A stretch of 64,000 nucleotides of DNA from CAADGL01 sp964643885 (GCA_964643885.1 CAZXUI010000002.1:62001-126000), one strand, 5' to 3'. Shown: positions 43,673 through 51,340, counted from the first letter of the stretch. A program made the numbers and translations. Notes: generated by a model from the letters alone, not told the origin.

Positions 43673-44236
43673 TCAACCCTTCGCCCGCTCCAGATACTCG
43701 CCCGAGCGCGTGTCGATCCGCAGCAGCTCGCCATTCTCGATGAACGGAGGCACCTTCACCCGCAGCCCGGTCTCCAGCACCGCGTCCTTCGTCTGGTTCG
43801 TCGCCGTCGCACCCTTCACGACGGGCGTCGTATCCGTCACCGCCAGCTCCACCGTGTTCGGCAGCTCCACCGACACGATCTTGCCGTCGATCATCTGCAC
43901 CGTAATCACTTCGTTGCCCTTCAGATACAGATGCGCGTCCCCCATCACCTCGGCCGAGACGTGAATCTGGTCGTAGCTGCCCTGGTCCATCAGCACGAAA
44001 TCCTCGCCGTCACGATAGAGGTACTCGTACGGCCGCGTGTCGACGAACGGCGTCTCGATCTTGTCGTCCGTGCTGAAGCGCTGGTCCGTGCTTCGGCCCG
44101 TCTTGAGATTCTTGAGCCGCACCTGCATGTAGCTGCGCCAGTTCCCCTTGGACATGATCGAGACGTCCTCGACCCGCCACAGGTCACTCTCGTAGCGAAT
44201 GACCTTGCCCTTCTTCAAATCGAACGCCTTGATCAT
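43673..44236 (-). CDS. efp: translation elongation factor P
   Basis: 187 residues in the normal three-domain plan. EF-P relieves stalling at polyproline. The N-terminal KOW-like domain begins MIKAFDLKKGKVIRYESDLW; the OB-fold end has VELPNTVELAVTDTTPVVKG and ETGLRVKVPPFIENGEL. The loop that enters the peptidyl-transferase centre reads IMSKGNWRSYMQVRLKN. Aligned by eye on the RLKN anchor, the site of Lys34 (E. coli) or Arg34 (Pseudomonas) holds Asn32, with Lys30 and Arg34 on either side. No epmA, epmB, earP or ymfI gene lies in the window. Confidence 0.94.
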   Translation of the reverse strand: MIKAFDLKKGKVIRYESDLWRVEDVSIMSKGNWRSYMQVRLKNLKTGRSTDQRFSTDDKIETPFVDTRPYEYLYRDGEDFVLMDQGSYDQIHVSAEVMGDAHLYLKGNEVITVQMIDGKIVSVELPNTVELAVTDTTPVVKGATATNQTKDAVLETGLRVKVPPFIENGELLRIDTRSGEYLERAKG

Positions 44237-44494
44237 CTGGCACCGCTCCTGTCAGGCCTCGAACCGGCCACCCCCAGCGCGGGCCCGCCCCGCGCACCCG
44301 GTCCGGGGTCGGCTCGCGTAACTGACGAACGAACCGCGCATTATAGCAAGCGGACAACTATGTGGGGAGCATCGGCCGCAAGCCGACCGCACGCGCGGAC
44401 CGCACACGCGGACCGCACACGCCGGCCCGGTGCTCCGAGGATTACGGGACCGGCCGCTTCCTCGGATTGGGGCCGGCCTCTGACTGGGAGGGTG

Positions 44495-44523
44495 GCATGC
44501 TCTCGCCGAAGGCGTGAGCATGC
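44495..44523. repeat. GCATGCTC hairpin repeat, copy 1
   Basis: A hairpin with arms GCATGCTC and GAGCATGC, an inner CGCC/GGCG stem and a GAA loop, and a single T-T mismatch. Copies at 46679-46707 and 48144-48172. Lies after the region where efp begins and before mdh, both on the minus strand. Confidence 0.9.
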
Positions 44524-44570
44524 TCTTCGACTGCTCTCCCGCTCGCCTCACTCGCCCGAAGCGCATCGGG

Positions 44571-44613
44571 GACCGGTCTCCGACCGGTCTGGATGACAGG
44601 TCTCCGACCTGTC
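44571..44613. repeat. CTCCGACC double repeat
   Basis: GACCGGTCTCCGACCGGTC followed by GACAGGTCTCCGACCTGTC. The second half is a perfect seven-base hairpin with loop CTCCG; the first half is a palindrome-containing variant. A related CTCCGACCGGTC is at about 46662-46673. Confidence 0.75.
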
Positions 44614-44669
44614 GTACCTTCGGCCCGCCAGGGCCGACGACCGTAGCCGGTGGCCTCAGCCGCCGCCTG

Positions 44670-45611
44670 CTACTTCGGCAGCAGCTTCTCCGTCGCCGCA
44701 CAGAGCTCCTTCACGTGCGACACGCTCGTCTGGAACATTTCGCGCTCCTTCGCGTCCAGCTCCACCTCAATCACGCGCTCCACGCCGCCCGTTCCCAGAA
44801 TGCACGGCACGCCCACGAAGTAGCCCCCCACGCCGTATTCCTTGTCGCAGTACGCCGCGCACGGCAGCACCCGCTTCTTGTCGCGCACGATCGACTCGAC
44901 CATCGCGACCGTCGCCGATGCCGGCGCATAGTAAGCACTGCCCGTCTTCAACAGCCCCACGATCTCCGCACCGCCGTTGCGGGCCCGCTGCACGATCTCC
45001 TCCAGCCGCCCCGCCGGAATCAACTGCGTCACCGGAATCCCGCTCACACACGTGTAGCGCACCAGCGGCACCATGTCGTCGCCGTGCCCGCCCATCAGCA
45101 GCGCACTCACATCTTCCACCGAGCAGCCGATCTCCAGCGCGATGAACGACTTGTAGCGGGCCACATCCAGCACCCCCGCCTGACCCATCACCCGCTGCGG
45201 CGGAAAGCCCGAGACCTTCGCCGCCGCATAGACCATCGCATCCAGCGGGTTCGACACCACGATCAGCACCGCCTCCGGGCTCTGCTCCACCGCCTTCGCC
45301 GTCACCTCCGCGACGATCTTCACATTCGTCGCCAGCAGATCGTCGCGGCTCATCCCCGGCTTGCGGGCGATCCCCGACGTGATCACCACGATGTCGCTGC
45401 CAGCCGTCTCCTCGTAGCTGTTCGTCCCGACGATGTGACAGTCGAAATCCTCGACCGGAGAGGCCTCGAACAGGTCCAGCGCCTTGCCCTGCGGCAGACC
45501 ATCCACGATGTCCACCAGCACGATGTCGCCCAGTTCCTTGCCGGCGGCCCAGTGCGCACAGGTCGCCCCGACGTTCCCCGCCCCGATGATCGTAATCTTT
45601 GCCCGTCTCAT
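44670..45611 (-). CDS. mdh: malate dehydrogenase (LDH-like type)
   Basis: 313 residues from the ATG at 45611 (a GTG at 45623 is an alternative). NAD-binding ITIIGAGNVGATCAHWAA and DIVDGLPQGKALDL; substrate loop ARKPGMSRDDLL with the arginine pair that fixes malate over lactate; catalytic histidine in GGHGDDMVPL. It oxidises malate to oxaloacetate in the TCA cycle. TAG stop at 44670. No other TCA gene is beside it. Confidence 0.95.
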   Translation of the reverse strand: MRRAKITIIGAGNVGATCAHWAAGKELGDIVLVDIVDGLPQGKALDLFEASPVEDFDCHIVGTNSYEETAGSDIVVITSGIARKPGMSRDDLLATNVKIVAEVTAKAVEQSPEAVLIVVSNPLDAMVYAAAKVSGFPPQRVMGQAGVLDVARYKSFIALEIGCSVEDVSALLMGGHGDDMVPLVRYTCVSGIPVTQLIPAGRLEEIVQRARNGGAEIVGLLKTGSAYYAPASATVAMVESIVRDKKRVLPCAAYCDKEYGVGGYFVGVPCILGTGGVERVIEVELDAKEREMFQTSVSHVKELCAATEKLLPK

Positions 45612-46046
45612 CTCTGCTTCCACTCCACCGCTGCGTGTGTGATTGTCCGGGTCAACCGTTCCGTTCCGCGCCCCGCCGACGCCCGCCCGGGTCCCAATCG
45701 GCCGCAGACCGATCGGCCGCGAACCAGGCGCCGGCCGCCGATTCTACTCCCCCGCCTCGCCCGACGCGACCACGCGACCACGTCCACCCCCACGCGCTGC
45801 CGCGCCCCGACATAAACACGCCGGCCGCCCGGCGAAATCACCGGACGGCCGGCAGATTCTCTCGATCACCGGCTCTTCTACAGTCGGCCCTGCATTCTGC
45901 GCGGCGACAAGAACACCCCCGTGTCCTGTTCTCGCGCCCAGCGATGCCGAGGTCAACCCGCCTCGACTCGCGATCCCACGGACATGCGCCTCATTCCGTC
46001 GCAGCACGCCGGCGTACGACCCGATCGCCCGCGGTCGGTCGACCGC
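45612..46046. other. mdh-RRM gap
   Basis: 435 bases. The stem-loop at 45820-45853 is entered separately. The rest is GC-rich and holds the mdh promoter; no gene is supported, and the open frames are Arg/Pro-rich. Confidence 0.5.
45820..45853 (-). terminator. 13-base-pair stem-loop after the RRM gene
   Basis: Arms GCCGGCCGCCCGG and CCGGACGGCCGGC around an eight-base loop with one mismatch. On the minus strand it is followed by GTGTTTATG, not a clean U-tract. It probably marks the end of the RRM-protein transcript. Confidence 0.5.
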
Positions 46047-46385
46047 TCAGTGGTCGCCGCGCCGCTCCCGGCCGCCGCCGTAGCCACCGCGGCCGCCGCC
46101 CCCGCCGCCTCCGCCGTACGACCCGCGCGGCCGCTCGGCCCGCGGCCGGGCCTCGTTCACACTGATCGACCGGCCCTGGTGCTGCGTCCCGTTCAACGCG
46201 GAGATGGCTGCTTGCGCCTCTTCGGCCGTGCTCATCTCGACGAATCCGAAGCCCTTGCTCTGGCCCGTGTCGCGGTCGCTCACGATCTCGGCGCTCACGA
46301 TGGTGCCGAAGGGGGTGAACAACTGCTTCAGATCCGCGCTACTCGTCTTGTAGCTCAGGTTTCCCACATACAACCGCGTGCCCAT
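46047..46385 (-). CDS. glycine-rich RRM RNA-binding protein
   Basis: 112 residues from the ATG at 46385; AGGAG is nine bases upstream, while the ATG at 46394 is too close to it. One RRM: RNP2 LYVGNL and RNP1 KGFGFVEM, with ALNGTQHQGRSISVNEAR. The tail SYGGGGGGGGRGGYGGGRER is an RGG-like low-complexity segment. Typical of bacterial cold-shock-like RNA-binding proteins. Possible autoregulation through a long 5' leader is unproved. Confidence 0.93.
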   Translation of the reverse strand: MGTRLYVGNLSYKTSSADLKQLFTPFGTIVSAEIVSDRDTGQSKGFGFVEMSTAEEAQAAISALNGTQHQGRSISVNEARPRAERPRGSYGGGGGGGGRGGYGGGRERRGDH

Positions 46386-46678
46386 GCGAACCATCTCCTG
46401 TCAGCGGGCGAACGTGACCCCCATTTAACCTTCCGGGCCACCGTGGAAGGAAACCGCCCGAGCGGTCCATCAGCGCGGCAGACGACGGAGGCAATGCAGG
46501 CCGCAGCGAGCACACGGACATAATGCACCCCGATCGGTCGTCGACGCCTGTCAGGCGGGAAGTGTACCCGCCCCGACCAGCCCCCGTAAACGGCTTTCCG
46601 GCGCATTACAGGACCCCCCCTCGGCCAGCCCGCCCGCCGAGAAACTGAGTCCAGAATCGGCCTCCGACCGGTCGGGTG

Positions 46679-46707
46679 GCATGCCCTCGCCGCAGGCGTG
46701 GGCATGC
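46679..46707. repeat. GCATGCCC hairpin repeat, copy 2
   Basis: Same plan as copy 1 but one stem pair changes together: GCATGCCC pairs with GGGCATGC where copies 1 and 3 have GCATGCTC with GAGCATGC. Loop GCA instead of GAA. This compensatory change supports a selected structure or a structured transcript. Confidence 0.9.
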
Positions 46708-46718
46708 TGGATCGCTGA

Positions 46719-46738
46719 TGCGAGATTCCCATCTCGCA
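46719..46738. repeat. TGCGAGAT hairpin repeat
   Basis: Eight-base arms TGCGAGAT and ATCTCGCA with a TCCC loop. Same family as 3574-3597, 48638-48659 and 48713-48734. Confidence 0.85.
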
Positions 46739-46932
46739 CCCCCGCGCCCCACGCCCCGCAAAGAAATCTCGCCCGCCGCAACTCCCGCTCCCGCCGTACC
46801 TACCGAACTTCTTGACAGCATCTCACAACCCCGCGACGCGCCACGAGCTTTGACGCACCCACGCGCGCTCTGTACCTTCGCCCCCGTTCGTGCTTCACGC
46901 ATTCGCGCGGTCTGAAATCGGAGTCCTCCACC

Positions 46933-48117
46933 GTGCCACTGCTCGCCGGATCCGCATCGTTTCAGCGCTTCTTCATCGTCGGCCGCGCCGTCGAGCAGCT
47001 CGACGACCGCTTCTTCGACGCCCTCACCAAGCGCACCTTCGGCAAGAGCCCGCCGCTGTCCGACCTGACGCAGATCGGCTGGATCGGCTCGCGGCACCTC
47101 TTCGACACCGAGCCCGCGCCCGATTCCGTCGCATTCGGCCGCTTCGCCCATCTCGCCCTGCGCGTCGACCGCCTCAAGGCCCCGCCCGCCATCGTCCGCA
47201 GCTACATCCGCATCGAAGAGCAGTCGCTCCTGGCCGCCGTCGGCCGCGAGCAGCTCTCGCGCACCGAACGGCGCAAGGCCCGTGAGGCCGCCCTCGCCCG
47301 CGCCGAGGCCGAGCAGAAATCCGGCGACTTCCGCCGCATCGCCGCCTACCCCGTCCTCGTCGATCTCGACCGCCGCTGCGTATATCTGGGCAACACGGGC
47401 ACGGCCACCGCCGAGCGGCTCATGCTCCTTTTCGCCGAGACCTTCGGCGGCGCGCTCGAGCCGGCCGACCCGGCACACCTGGCTCTCCGCCTGCTCGGCA
47501 GCGACCGCACGGCCGCCCTGCTCGACCGCGTCACGCCCGCCCGCTTCGCCGAGCCGCCCGACGGCTTCGCCGAGCCCGACGGCGCGGCCGGCGCGGCCGA
47601 TCTGTCGTTTCTGGGCAAGGAGCTGCTGACCTGGCTCTGGTATCACAGCGACCGCGACGAGGGGCCGCTTGCGCTTCGAACGAGCGGCCAGGTCGCGGTG
47701 CTGATCGACCGCACGCTGCGGCTCAGGTGCGACTTCGGCCTGACCGGCACGACGACGATCACGGCCGACAGTCCCGCGTTGCTGGCGGAGTCGCGGGCCG
47801 CGCTGCGGATCGGCAAGCAGCCGACGCGGATGGGGCTGATTCTGGGCGGCCCGTGGGGCGAGGCGCGGCTGACGCTCGACGGCCCGCGGCTGTTGATCAG
47901 CGGGCTGACGCTGCCCGAGCCGCAGACGACGCGCGCCGCCCGCGAGCGGATCGAGGAGCGATTCGAGCTGATCGCCGACCTGGCGGAGATCGTCGACGCG
48001 ATCTTCGAGCTGTTCCTGACGCAGCGGCTCGGCCCCGACTGGCCGCAGCAGCGCGACGCGATCGCGGCGTGGACGACCGGGCGGGTGACCGCGCGGCGGC
48101 TGCGCACGGCGCAGTAG
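46933..48117 (+). CDS. RdgC-like protein (tentative)
   Basis: 394 residues, GTG start at 46933. The layout fits E. coli RdgC at a distance: a segment ALTKRTFGKSPPLSDLTQIG then GWIGSRHLFD, a helical SLLAAVGREQLSRTERRKAR then PVLVDLDRRCVYLGNTGTA, and a late ELIADLAEIVDAIFELFLT-like helix. RdgC forms a ring around DNA and modulates recombination. Sequence identity by eye is low, so it could be a different domain. No clear membrane or signal segment. TAG stop. Confidence 0.4.
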   Translation: MPLLAGSASFQRFFIVGRAVEQLDDRFFDALTKRTFGKSPPLSDLTQIGWIGSRHLFDTEPAPDSVAFGRFAHLALRVDRLKAPPAIVRSYIRIEEQSLLAAVGREQLSRTERRKAREAALARAEAEQKSGDFRRIAAYPVLVDLDRRCVYLGNTGTATAERLMLLFAETFGGALEPADPAHLALRLLGSDRTAALLDRVTPARFAEPPDGFAEPDGAAGAADLSFLGKELLTWLWYHSDRDEGPLALRTSGQVAVLIDRTLRLRCDFGLTGTTTITADSPALLAESRAALRIGKQPTRMGLILGGPWGEARLTLDGPRLLISGLTLPEPQTTRAARERIEERFELIADLAEIVDAIFELFLTQRLGPDWPQQRDAIAAWTTGRVTARRLRTAQ

Positions 48118-48143
48118 GGCCCGCCCCCCTGAGCGGCCGGATG

Positions 48144-48172
48144 GCATGCTCTCGCCGAAGGCGCGAGCATGC
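48144..48172. repeat. GCATGCTC hairpin repeat, copy 3
   Basis: Arms GCATGCTC and GAGCATGC with loop GAA, as in copy 1; the T-T mismatch position reads T-C. It follows the RdgC-like stop codon by 27 bases. Confidence 0.9.
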
Positions 48173-48203
48173 GTGACGCCCTCGGCGGCCCATTCGCCAG
48201 GGT

Positions 48204-48227
48204 GGTACGGGCGTCCTCGCCCGTACT
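48204..48227. repeat. GGTACGGGCG palindrome, degenerate copy
   Basis: GGTACGGGCG then TCCT then CGCCCGTAC, nearly the same palindrome as 51318-51340. Just after it, at about 48247-48263, is another small hairpin GGCAAGC-GCA-GCTTGCC. Confidence 0.8.
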
Positions 48228-48285
48228 CTCCCCCGCCGAGTGGCATAGGCAAGCGCAGCTTGCCCGTGCTGTTGAGCGTTCTTCC

Positions 48286-48325
48286 GCTGGTGCGAGACCC
48301 GCTGGTGCGAGATTCCCAACTCGAA
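48286..48325. repeat. GCTGGTGCGAGA direct repeat
   Basis: The twelve-base GCTGGTGCGAGA occurs at 48286 and again at 48301, the second followed by TTCCCAACTCGAAC, so that part resembles a decayed TGCGAGA hairpin. Confidence 0.7.
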
Positions 48326-48637
48326 CGCCCGCGGCCAGGCGGACGAGCGCAACCCGTGGACACCCGTTCCTCACCCTCGTATCTCATGGGGCCGTCAGCT
48401 CGACTCACAGTACGAGACGGACAAAGGTGCCCCCCGCGTGAGACGCGCCCGGCAGGGTAGCCCAGGGCGAGCCAGCGCCGCCCTGCGTCGCGCCCGCCCG
48501 CTCGCGCTGCACGCTGAGAGCGTGCGGCAGGACCGGCGCCCTTCGGGCGAGGGAGGAGAACCGGAGAGCAGTGGAGCGGGGGGCATGGCTCGCGCCAGGG
48601 ACCGGTCCTTTCTCTACGGAGCGGCGAAGTGCGGTCG

Positions 48638-48659
48638 GTGCGAGCTGGGATTCTCGCAC
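48638..48659. repeat. GTGCGAG hairpin repeat
   Basis: Seven-base arms GTGCGAG and CTCGCAC with an eight-base loop CTGGGATT. Confidence 0.75.
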
Positions 48660-48669
48660 GAGCAGAACG

Positions 48670-48692
48670 ACCCGCCGCTTGGCGCGGCGGGT
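48670..48692. repeat. ACCCGCCGC hairpin repeat, copy 1
   Basis: Nine-base perfect arms ACCCGCCGC and GCGGCGGGT with loop TTGGC. Followed by TCTGATGGC. The same hairpin with TCTGACGGC is at 51626-51648, and a degenerate version at 55409-55435. Confidence 0.9.
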
Positions 48693-48712
48693 TCTGATGG
48701 CGCATGGCTTGC

Positions 48713-48734
48713 GTGCGAGAAAGGATTCTCGCAC
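48713..48734. repeat. GTGCGAGAA hairpin repeat
   Basis: Nine-base perfect arms GTGCGAGAA and TTCTCGCAC with loop AGGA. Relative to 3574-3597 (GTGCGAGAT/ATCTCGCAC) both arms change together. Confidence 0.9.
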
Positions 48735-48742
48735 GCGCGGAT

Positions 48743-48828
48743 ACGGGCGAGACGCCCGTACCACCCAGATCGGACGGGCGAGACGCCCGTACCATCCAGA
48801 TCAGACGGGCGAGACGCCCGTACCACCC
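48743..48828. repeat. 31-base tandem array of GGGCGAGACGCCCGTACC units
   Basis: Three head-to-tail units starting at 48743, 48774 and 48805. Each begins ACGGGCGAGACGCCCGTACC, a palindrome-like core, then a spacer of 11 bases (ACCCAGATCGG, ATCCAGATCAG; the last is partial). No unique spacers, so not a CRISPR array. Related to the palindrome at 51318-51340. Confidence 0.9.
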
Positions 48829-49117
48829 GGTTGATTGCGGGCGAGGCGACGAGGTGATTTTTCCGCCCCGCACAGCGCCTCCTGCCTACAATCCACTGGA
48901 CGAGCACACCGACGGTCGCCGCCGCAAAGGCACCGGGCCGAGTCCGGCGGCGCCACGGGGCGGGGCCGACCAGAAGAACGCGTTGGGGCCGCGTTAGAAA
49001 AATTCAGTAAAAAACGAGTGTAAAACCCGGGCCGTTCCGGGTCTCTAAATGAATAGAAGACGGCAGCGGGCCGTCAGGACACGCGTGCGAGGGTCGCAAG
49101 GTCGAAAGGAGCCGGTC

Positions 49118-49399
49118 ATGAACCTCGACAGCGAAGTGATGCACGCGGTGGACGAGCTGGAGTACATGCCCATCGACGAGTACCGGGAGGCGATTGCGGC
49201 CGCCTACTTCGAGCTGCCGGAACGCCTGGACGTGCGGTACCTGTGGACGAAGGGCCCGCTCAGCCTGTTCCGCGTGAACTGGTGGCACAGCAACAGCGCC
49301 ACGGGCGAGTCGTACATCCGGCGTTCCGAGTTCGTCGCGGTCGAGCGGACCGCGGACGGCCTGGTCCTGAGGCCACCCACATGGCGCTGGGCTGCGTGA
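49118..49399 (+). CDS. small protein, unknown function
   Basis: 93 residues from the ATG at 49118; GAAAGGAGCCGGTC is upstream. No signal or membrane helix. Contains EYMPIDEYREAIAAAYFELP and YLWTKGPLSLFRVNWWHSNS. I cannot name it. An upstream frame exists but has no start with a better site. Confidence 0.5.
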   Translation: MNLDSEVMHAVDELEYMPIDEYREAIAAAYFELPERLDVRYLWTKGPLSLFRVNWWHSNSATGESYIRRSEFVAVERTADGLVLRPPTWRWAA

Positions 49400-49692
49400 G
49401 ATGAGAACCGACTCGGCCGCCGGACTCCGCCCGCGTGCGACGAAGGCATCGGCCGCGGCGGCCGCGAAGATTGCTGGGGGGTCGGCGCCGGGAAGATGAG
49501 CCCGGCGCCGAACACAGGACGCAAGGGCCACTGCGACGTTGCGAACCGGGCGAGCGCTCCGACGGCTGGCCCGGTTCTTTTTTGCGCGGCCGACAGACCG
49601 CCTCCTGCCGTCTCCTGCCATCACGCCCGCTGCGCGGTCCCGCGGCGGCGGGGCTATACTCCTGACGTACCGCCTGTGATGGGAGCGAGTTC
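49400..49692. ncRNA. candidate structured RNA/attenuator before 49693
   Basis: After the stop of the gene at 49118 comes an approximately 11-base-pair hairpin at about 49473-49510 (arms around TCGGCGCCGGG and CCCGGCGCCGA, loop AAGATGA). It is followed by a GGACGCAAGGGCCAC stretch, a GGGCCA/TGGCCC pairing and then the terminator at 49543-49583. Whether this is a riboswitch, a 3' UTR or a small RNA cannot be decided. It resembles c-di-GMP GEMM elements only in the short GGACGCAA motif and lacks their GAAA and paired partner region. Confidence 0.35.
49543..49583 (+). terminator. Rho-independent terminator
   Basis: Nine-base arms GAACCGGGC (49543-49551) and GCCCGGTTC (49569-49577), loop of 17 bases, and T6 at 49578-49583. 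It lies before the gene at 49693, so it is either the end of the upstream transcript or an attenuator. Confidence 0.85.
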
Positions 49693-49929
49693 ATGTCGAC
49701 CGAGATTCTGATCGGCCGCAGCGAGAGCGGCGAGGAGACGCGCTTTCGACTCGACGTGTTTCAGGAGGGCGAGCACTGGACCAGCACGCTGGTGCGGCTA
49801 GACCGGTCCGGCCGGCCGGAGGAAGTGCGTGTGGCCCCGCGGTTCTACGGCACGACGGCCGAACAGGCCCGCCGGCGGATGATCCAGGTCCTGGAGAACC
49901 AGTTCGACGAGGTGCGGGCGACGGCGTAG
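49693..49929 (+). CDS. small protein, unknown function
   Basis: 78 residues from the ATG at 49693 (GGGAGCGAGTTC upstream). MSTEILIGRSESGEETRFRL then charged helix residues up to NQFDEVRATA. No motif is recognised. TAG stop. Upstream is the terminator and candidate structured RNA. Confidence 0.5.
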   Translation: MSTEILIGRSESGEETRFRLDVFQEGEHWTSTLVRLDRSGRPEEVRVAPRFYGTTAEQARRRMIQVLENQFDEVRATA

Positions 49930-50007
49930 CCGGCCGCGGCGGTTGCCCGTACCGCCGGCTCGGGCATGCTGCTAGGATGCTCTCGGACGCGTACCGAGAG
50001 CACCCGG

Positions 50008-50832
50008 GTGAAGACCATCGAGACTGTTCAACTCGCAGATCACCGCGTCGGGCGGGGGCAGCCGCTGCTGCTCATCGCCGGGCCGTGCGTGATCGAATCG
50101 CTCGACCATTGCCTGAAGCTGGGTGAGGCGATCGCGGCGATCGCCCGGCGCGTCGGCCTGCCGTACGTCTTCAAAGCCAGCTTCGACAAGGCGAATCGCT
50201 CGAGCGTTCATTCGTACCGCGGCCCCGGGCTCGAAGACGGGCTGGCGATCCTGGAGAAGGTCCGGCTGCGCCTCGGCGTGCCGGTTCTGTCGGATATTCA
50301 TGAACCCGCCCAGGCGGCCGCCGCCGGGCAGGTGCTCGACTGCCTCCAAGTGCCCGCGTTTCTCTGCCGCCAGACGGACCTGCTGGTCGCGTGTGGCCGC
50401 ACGGGCCGCTGCGTGAACATCAAGAAGGGCCAGTTTCTCGCGCCGGAGAAAATGGCGCTGGCGGTCGAGAAGGTGGTCGAGACGGGCAGTCGCAACGTGC
50501 TCGTGACGGACCGCGGCACGACCTTCGGCTATGAGCGGCTGGTCAGTGACATCACCGGCCTGGCGGTCATGCGGCGCTTCGCCCCGGTCATCTTCGACGC
50601 GACGCACTCGGTCCAGCATCCCGGCGGCAGCGGCCACGTGACTGGCGGGGCGCGCGAGTTCATCCCGTTGCTTGCCCGGGCGGCCACCGCGGCCGGGATC
50701 GACGGGCTGTTTCTCGAGGTGCACGACGATCCGCCGCGGGCCAAGAGCGACGCGGCGACGGTCTGGCCGCTGGACCGGCTCGAGGAGCTGCTGGCGTCGG
50801 TGCAGCGAATCCGGGCGGCGGCGGCGGAATGA
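50008..50832 (+). CDS. kdsA: 3-deoxy-8-phosphooctulonate synthase
   Basis: 274 residues from GTG at 50008 (GAGAGCACCCGG upstream); the ATG at 49966 would add a leader not seen in the family. KdsA condenses PEP and arabinose 5-phosphate to KDO 8-phosphate, the first step towards the KDO of lipid A-core. Motifs: LIAGPCVIESLDHCLKLGEA, FKASFDKANRSSVHSYRGPG, LSDIHEPAQA, NIKKGQFLAP, and RGTTFGYERLVSD with DATHSVQHPGG. The CVIES cysteine and the DATHSVQ segment are seen. Its stop is only 15 bases before rnpB. Confidence 0.95.
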   Translation: MKTIETVQLADHRVGRGQPLLLIAGPCVIESLDHCLKLGEAIAAIARRVGLPYVFKASFDKANRSSVHSYRGPGLEDGLAILEKVRLRLGVPVLSDIHEPAQAAAAGQVLDCLQVPAFLCRQTDLLVACGRTGRCVNIKKGQFLAPEKMALAVEKVVETGSRNVLVTDRGTTFGYERLVSDITGLAVMRRFAPVIFDATHSVQHPGGSGHVTGGAREFIPLLARAATAAGIDGLFLEVHDDPPRAKSDAATVWPLDRLEELLASVQRIRAAAAE

Positions 50833-50847
50833 CGATAGAATAAGGAT

Positions 50848-51237
50848 GGTGAAGCGGGCCGGGCGATCGCCGGCCGGGCTTGCCCGGCCGGAGGAAAGTC
50901 CGAACTGGACAGGGCACGGTGGTGGCTAACGGCCACCGGGGGCAACCCCAGGGAAAGTGCCACAGAAAAGACACCGCCGATGGATGCTGACCCGCGCGGC
51001 GGCATCACAGGTAAGGGTGAAAAGGTGCGGTAAGAGCGCACCGCGCGGCTGGTGACAGCCGCGGCACGGCAAACCCCACCGCCAGCAAGCCCATGTAGGG
51101 GGCGATGAGCCGGCCCGGCTCGATATCAGCCCCGGGTAGGGTGCTTGAGGCTGTCGGCAACGGCAGTCCCAGATGAATGGTCGCCGCCCGGCCCGCGAGG
51201 GTCGGGAACAGAATTCGGCTTACAGGCCCGCTTCGCC
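50848..51237 (+). ncRNA. rnpB: RNase P RNA
   Basis: About 390 bases; ribozyme of RNase P that removes tRNA 5' leaders. Seen: P1 arms GGTGAAGCGGGCC and GGCCCGCTTCGCC at the ends; the universal GGAGGAAAGTCCGAAC (P3-P4 region); GGTGGCTAACGGCCACCGGG; GAAAAGGTGCGGTAAGAGCG; GCACGGCAAACCCC; and near the 3' end AGATGAATGGTCGCC and AACAGAATTCGGCTTACAGG. The pattern is bacterial type A. The P1 3' arm is followed by T5 (51239-51243), which may serve as the terminator. Confidence 0.96.
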
Positions 51238-51317
51238 ATTTTTCGCTCCGCAACGCCGCCCGTACGAGTACTGTGCAGATTGGGGAGCGCGGGCGTCCCG
51301 CGCGCAATCATCCGGGT

Positions 51318-51340
51318 GGTACGGGCGTCTCGCCCGTACC
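51318..51340. repeat. perfect GGTACGGGCG palindrome
   Basis: Ten-base arms GGTACGGGCG and CGCCCGTACC with TCT between them. A partial copy (ACGGGCGTCTCGCCCG) lies at 51366-51381, and a reversed partial copy (GAGGACGCCCGTACCACCC) near 51722-51740. Same family as 48204-48227 and 48743-48828. Confidence 0.9.

Larger units (their letters stand above)
44237..44669. other. efp-mdh gap with hairpin repeats
   Basis: 433 bases without a gene. It carries hairpin A (44495-44523) and a CTCCGACC repeat pair (44571-44613), detailed in separate entries. The efp promoter should lie near 44240-44345, where an A/T-rich CGCATTATAGCAAGCGG is seen. Confidence 0.6.
46386..46932. other. RRM-RdgC gap with hairpin repeats
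   Basis: 547 bases. Contains the A-type hairpin (46679-46707), a D-type hairpin (46719-46738) and a related CTCCGACCGGTC at about 46662-46673. Between 46740 and 46932 lies the presumed promoter of the plus-strand RdgC-like gene. No gene is supported. Confidence 0.6.
48118..49117. other. 1-kb repeat-mosaic gap
   Basis: A 1000-base region with no supported gene that is almost wholly made of short hairpin repeats from 48144 to 48828 (entered separately), together with less regular GC-rich filler. The part from 48830 to 49117 is more A/T-rich (GAAAAATTCAGTAAAAAACG near 49000) and probably holds the promoter of the gene at 49118, with a short hairpin at 49025-49042 (ACCCGG/CCGGGT). Confidence 0.6.

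Noticed and set aside
39973..43743. A 1256-codon open frame opposite secA
   Set aside because: Same reason: low complexity, no domain, antisense to a clear secA.
48743..48828. Possible CRISPR array
   Set aside because: The units are contiguous with nearly identical spacers and no cas gene is in the window.
46606..48873. A 755-codon minus-strand frame spanning the repeat mosaic and the RdgC-like gene
   Set aside because: It passes through many hairpin repeats and reads them as repetitive peptide; this is an artefact of palindromic GC-rich DNA.
49440..49583. Cyclic-di-GMP (GEMM) riboswitch
   Set aside because: Only the short GGACGCAA string fits; the GAAA tetraloop arm and the partner strand are missing, so it is kept only as an unclassified structured candidate.
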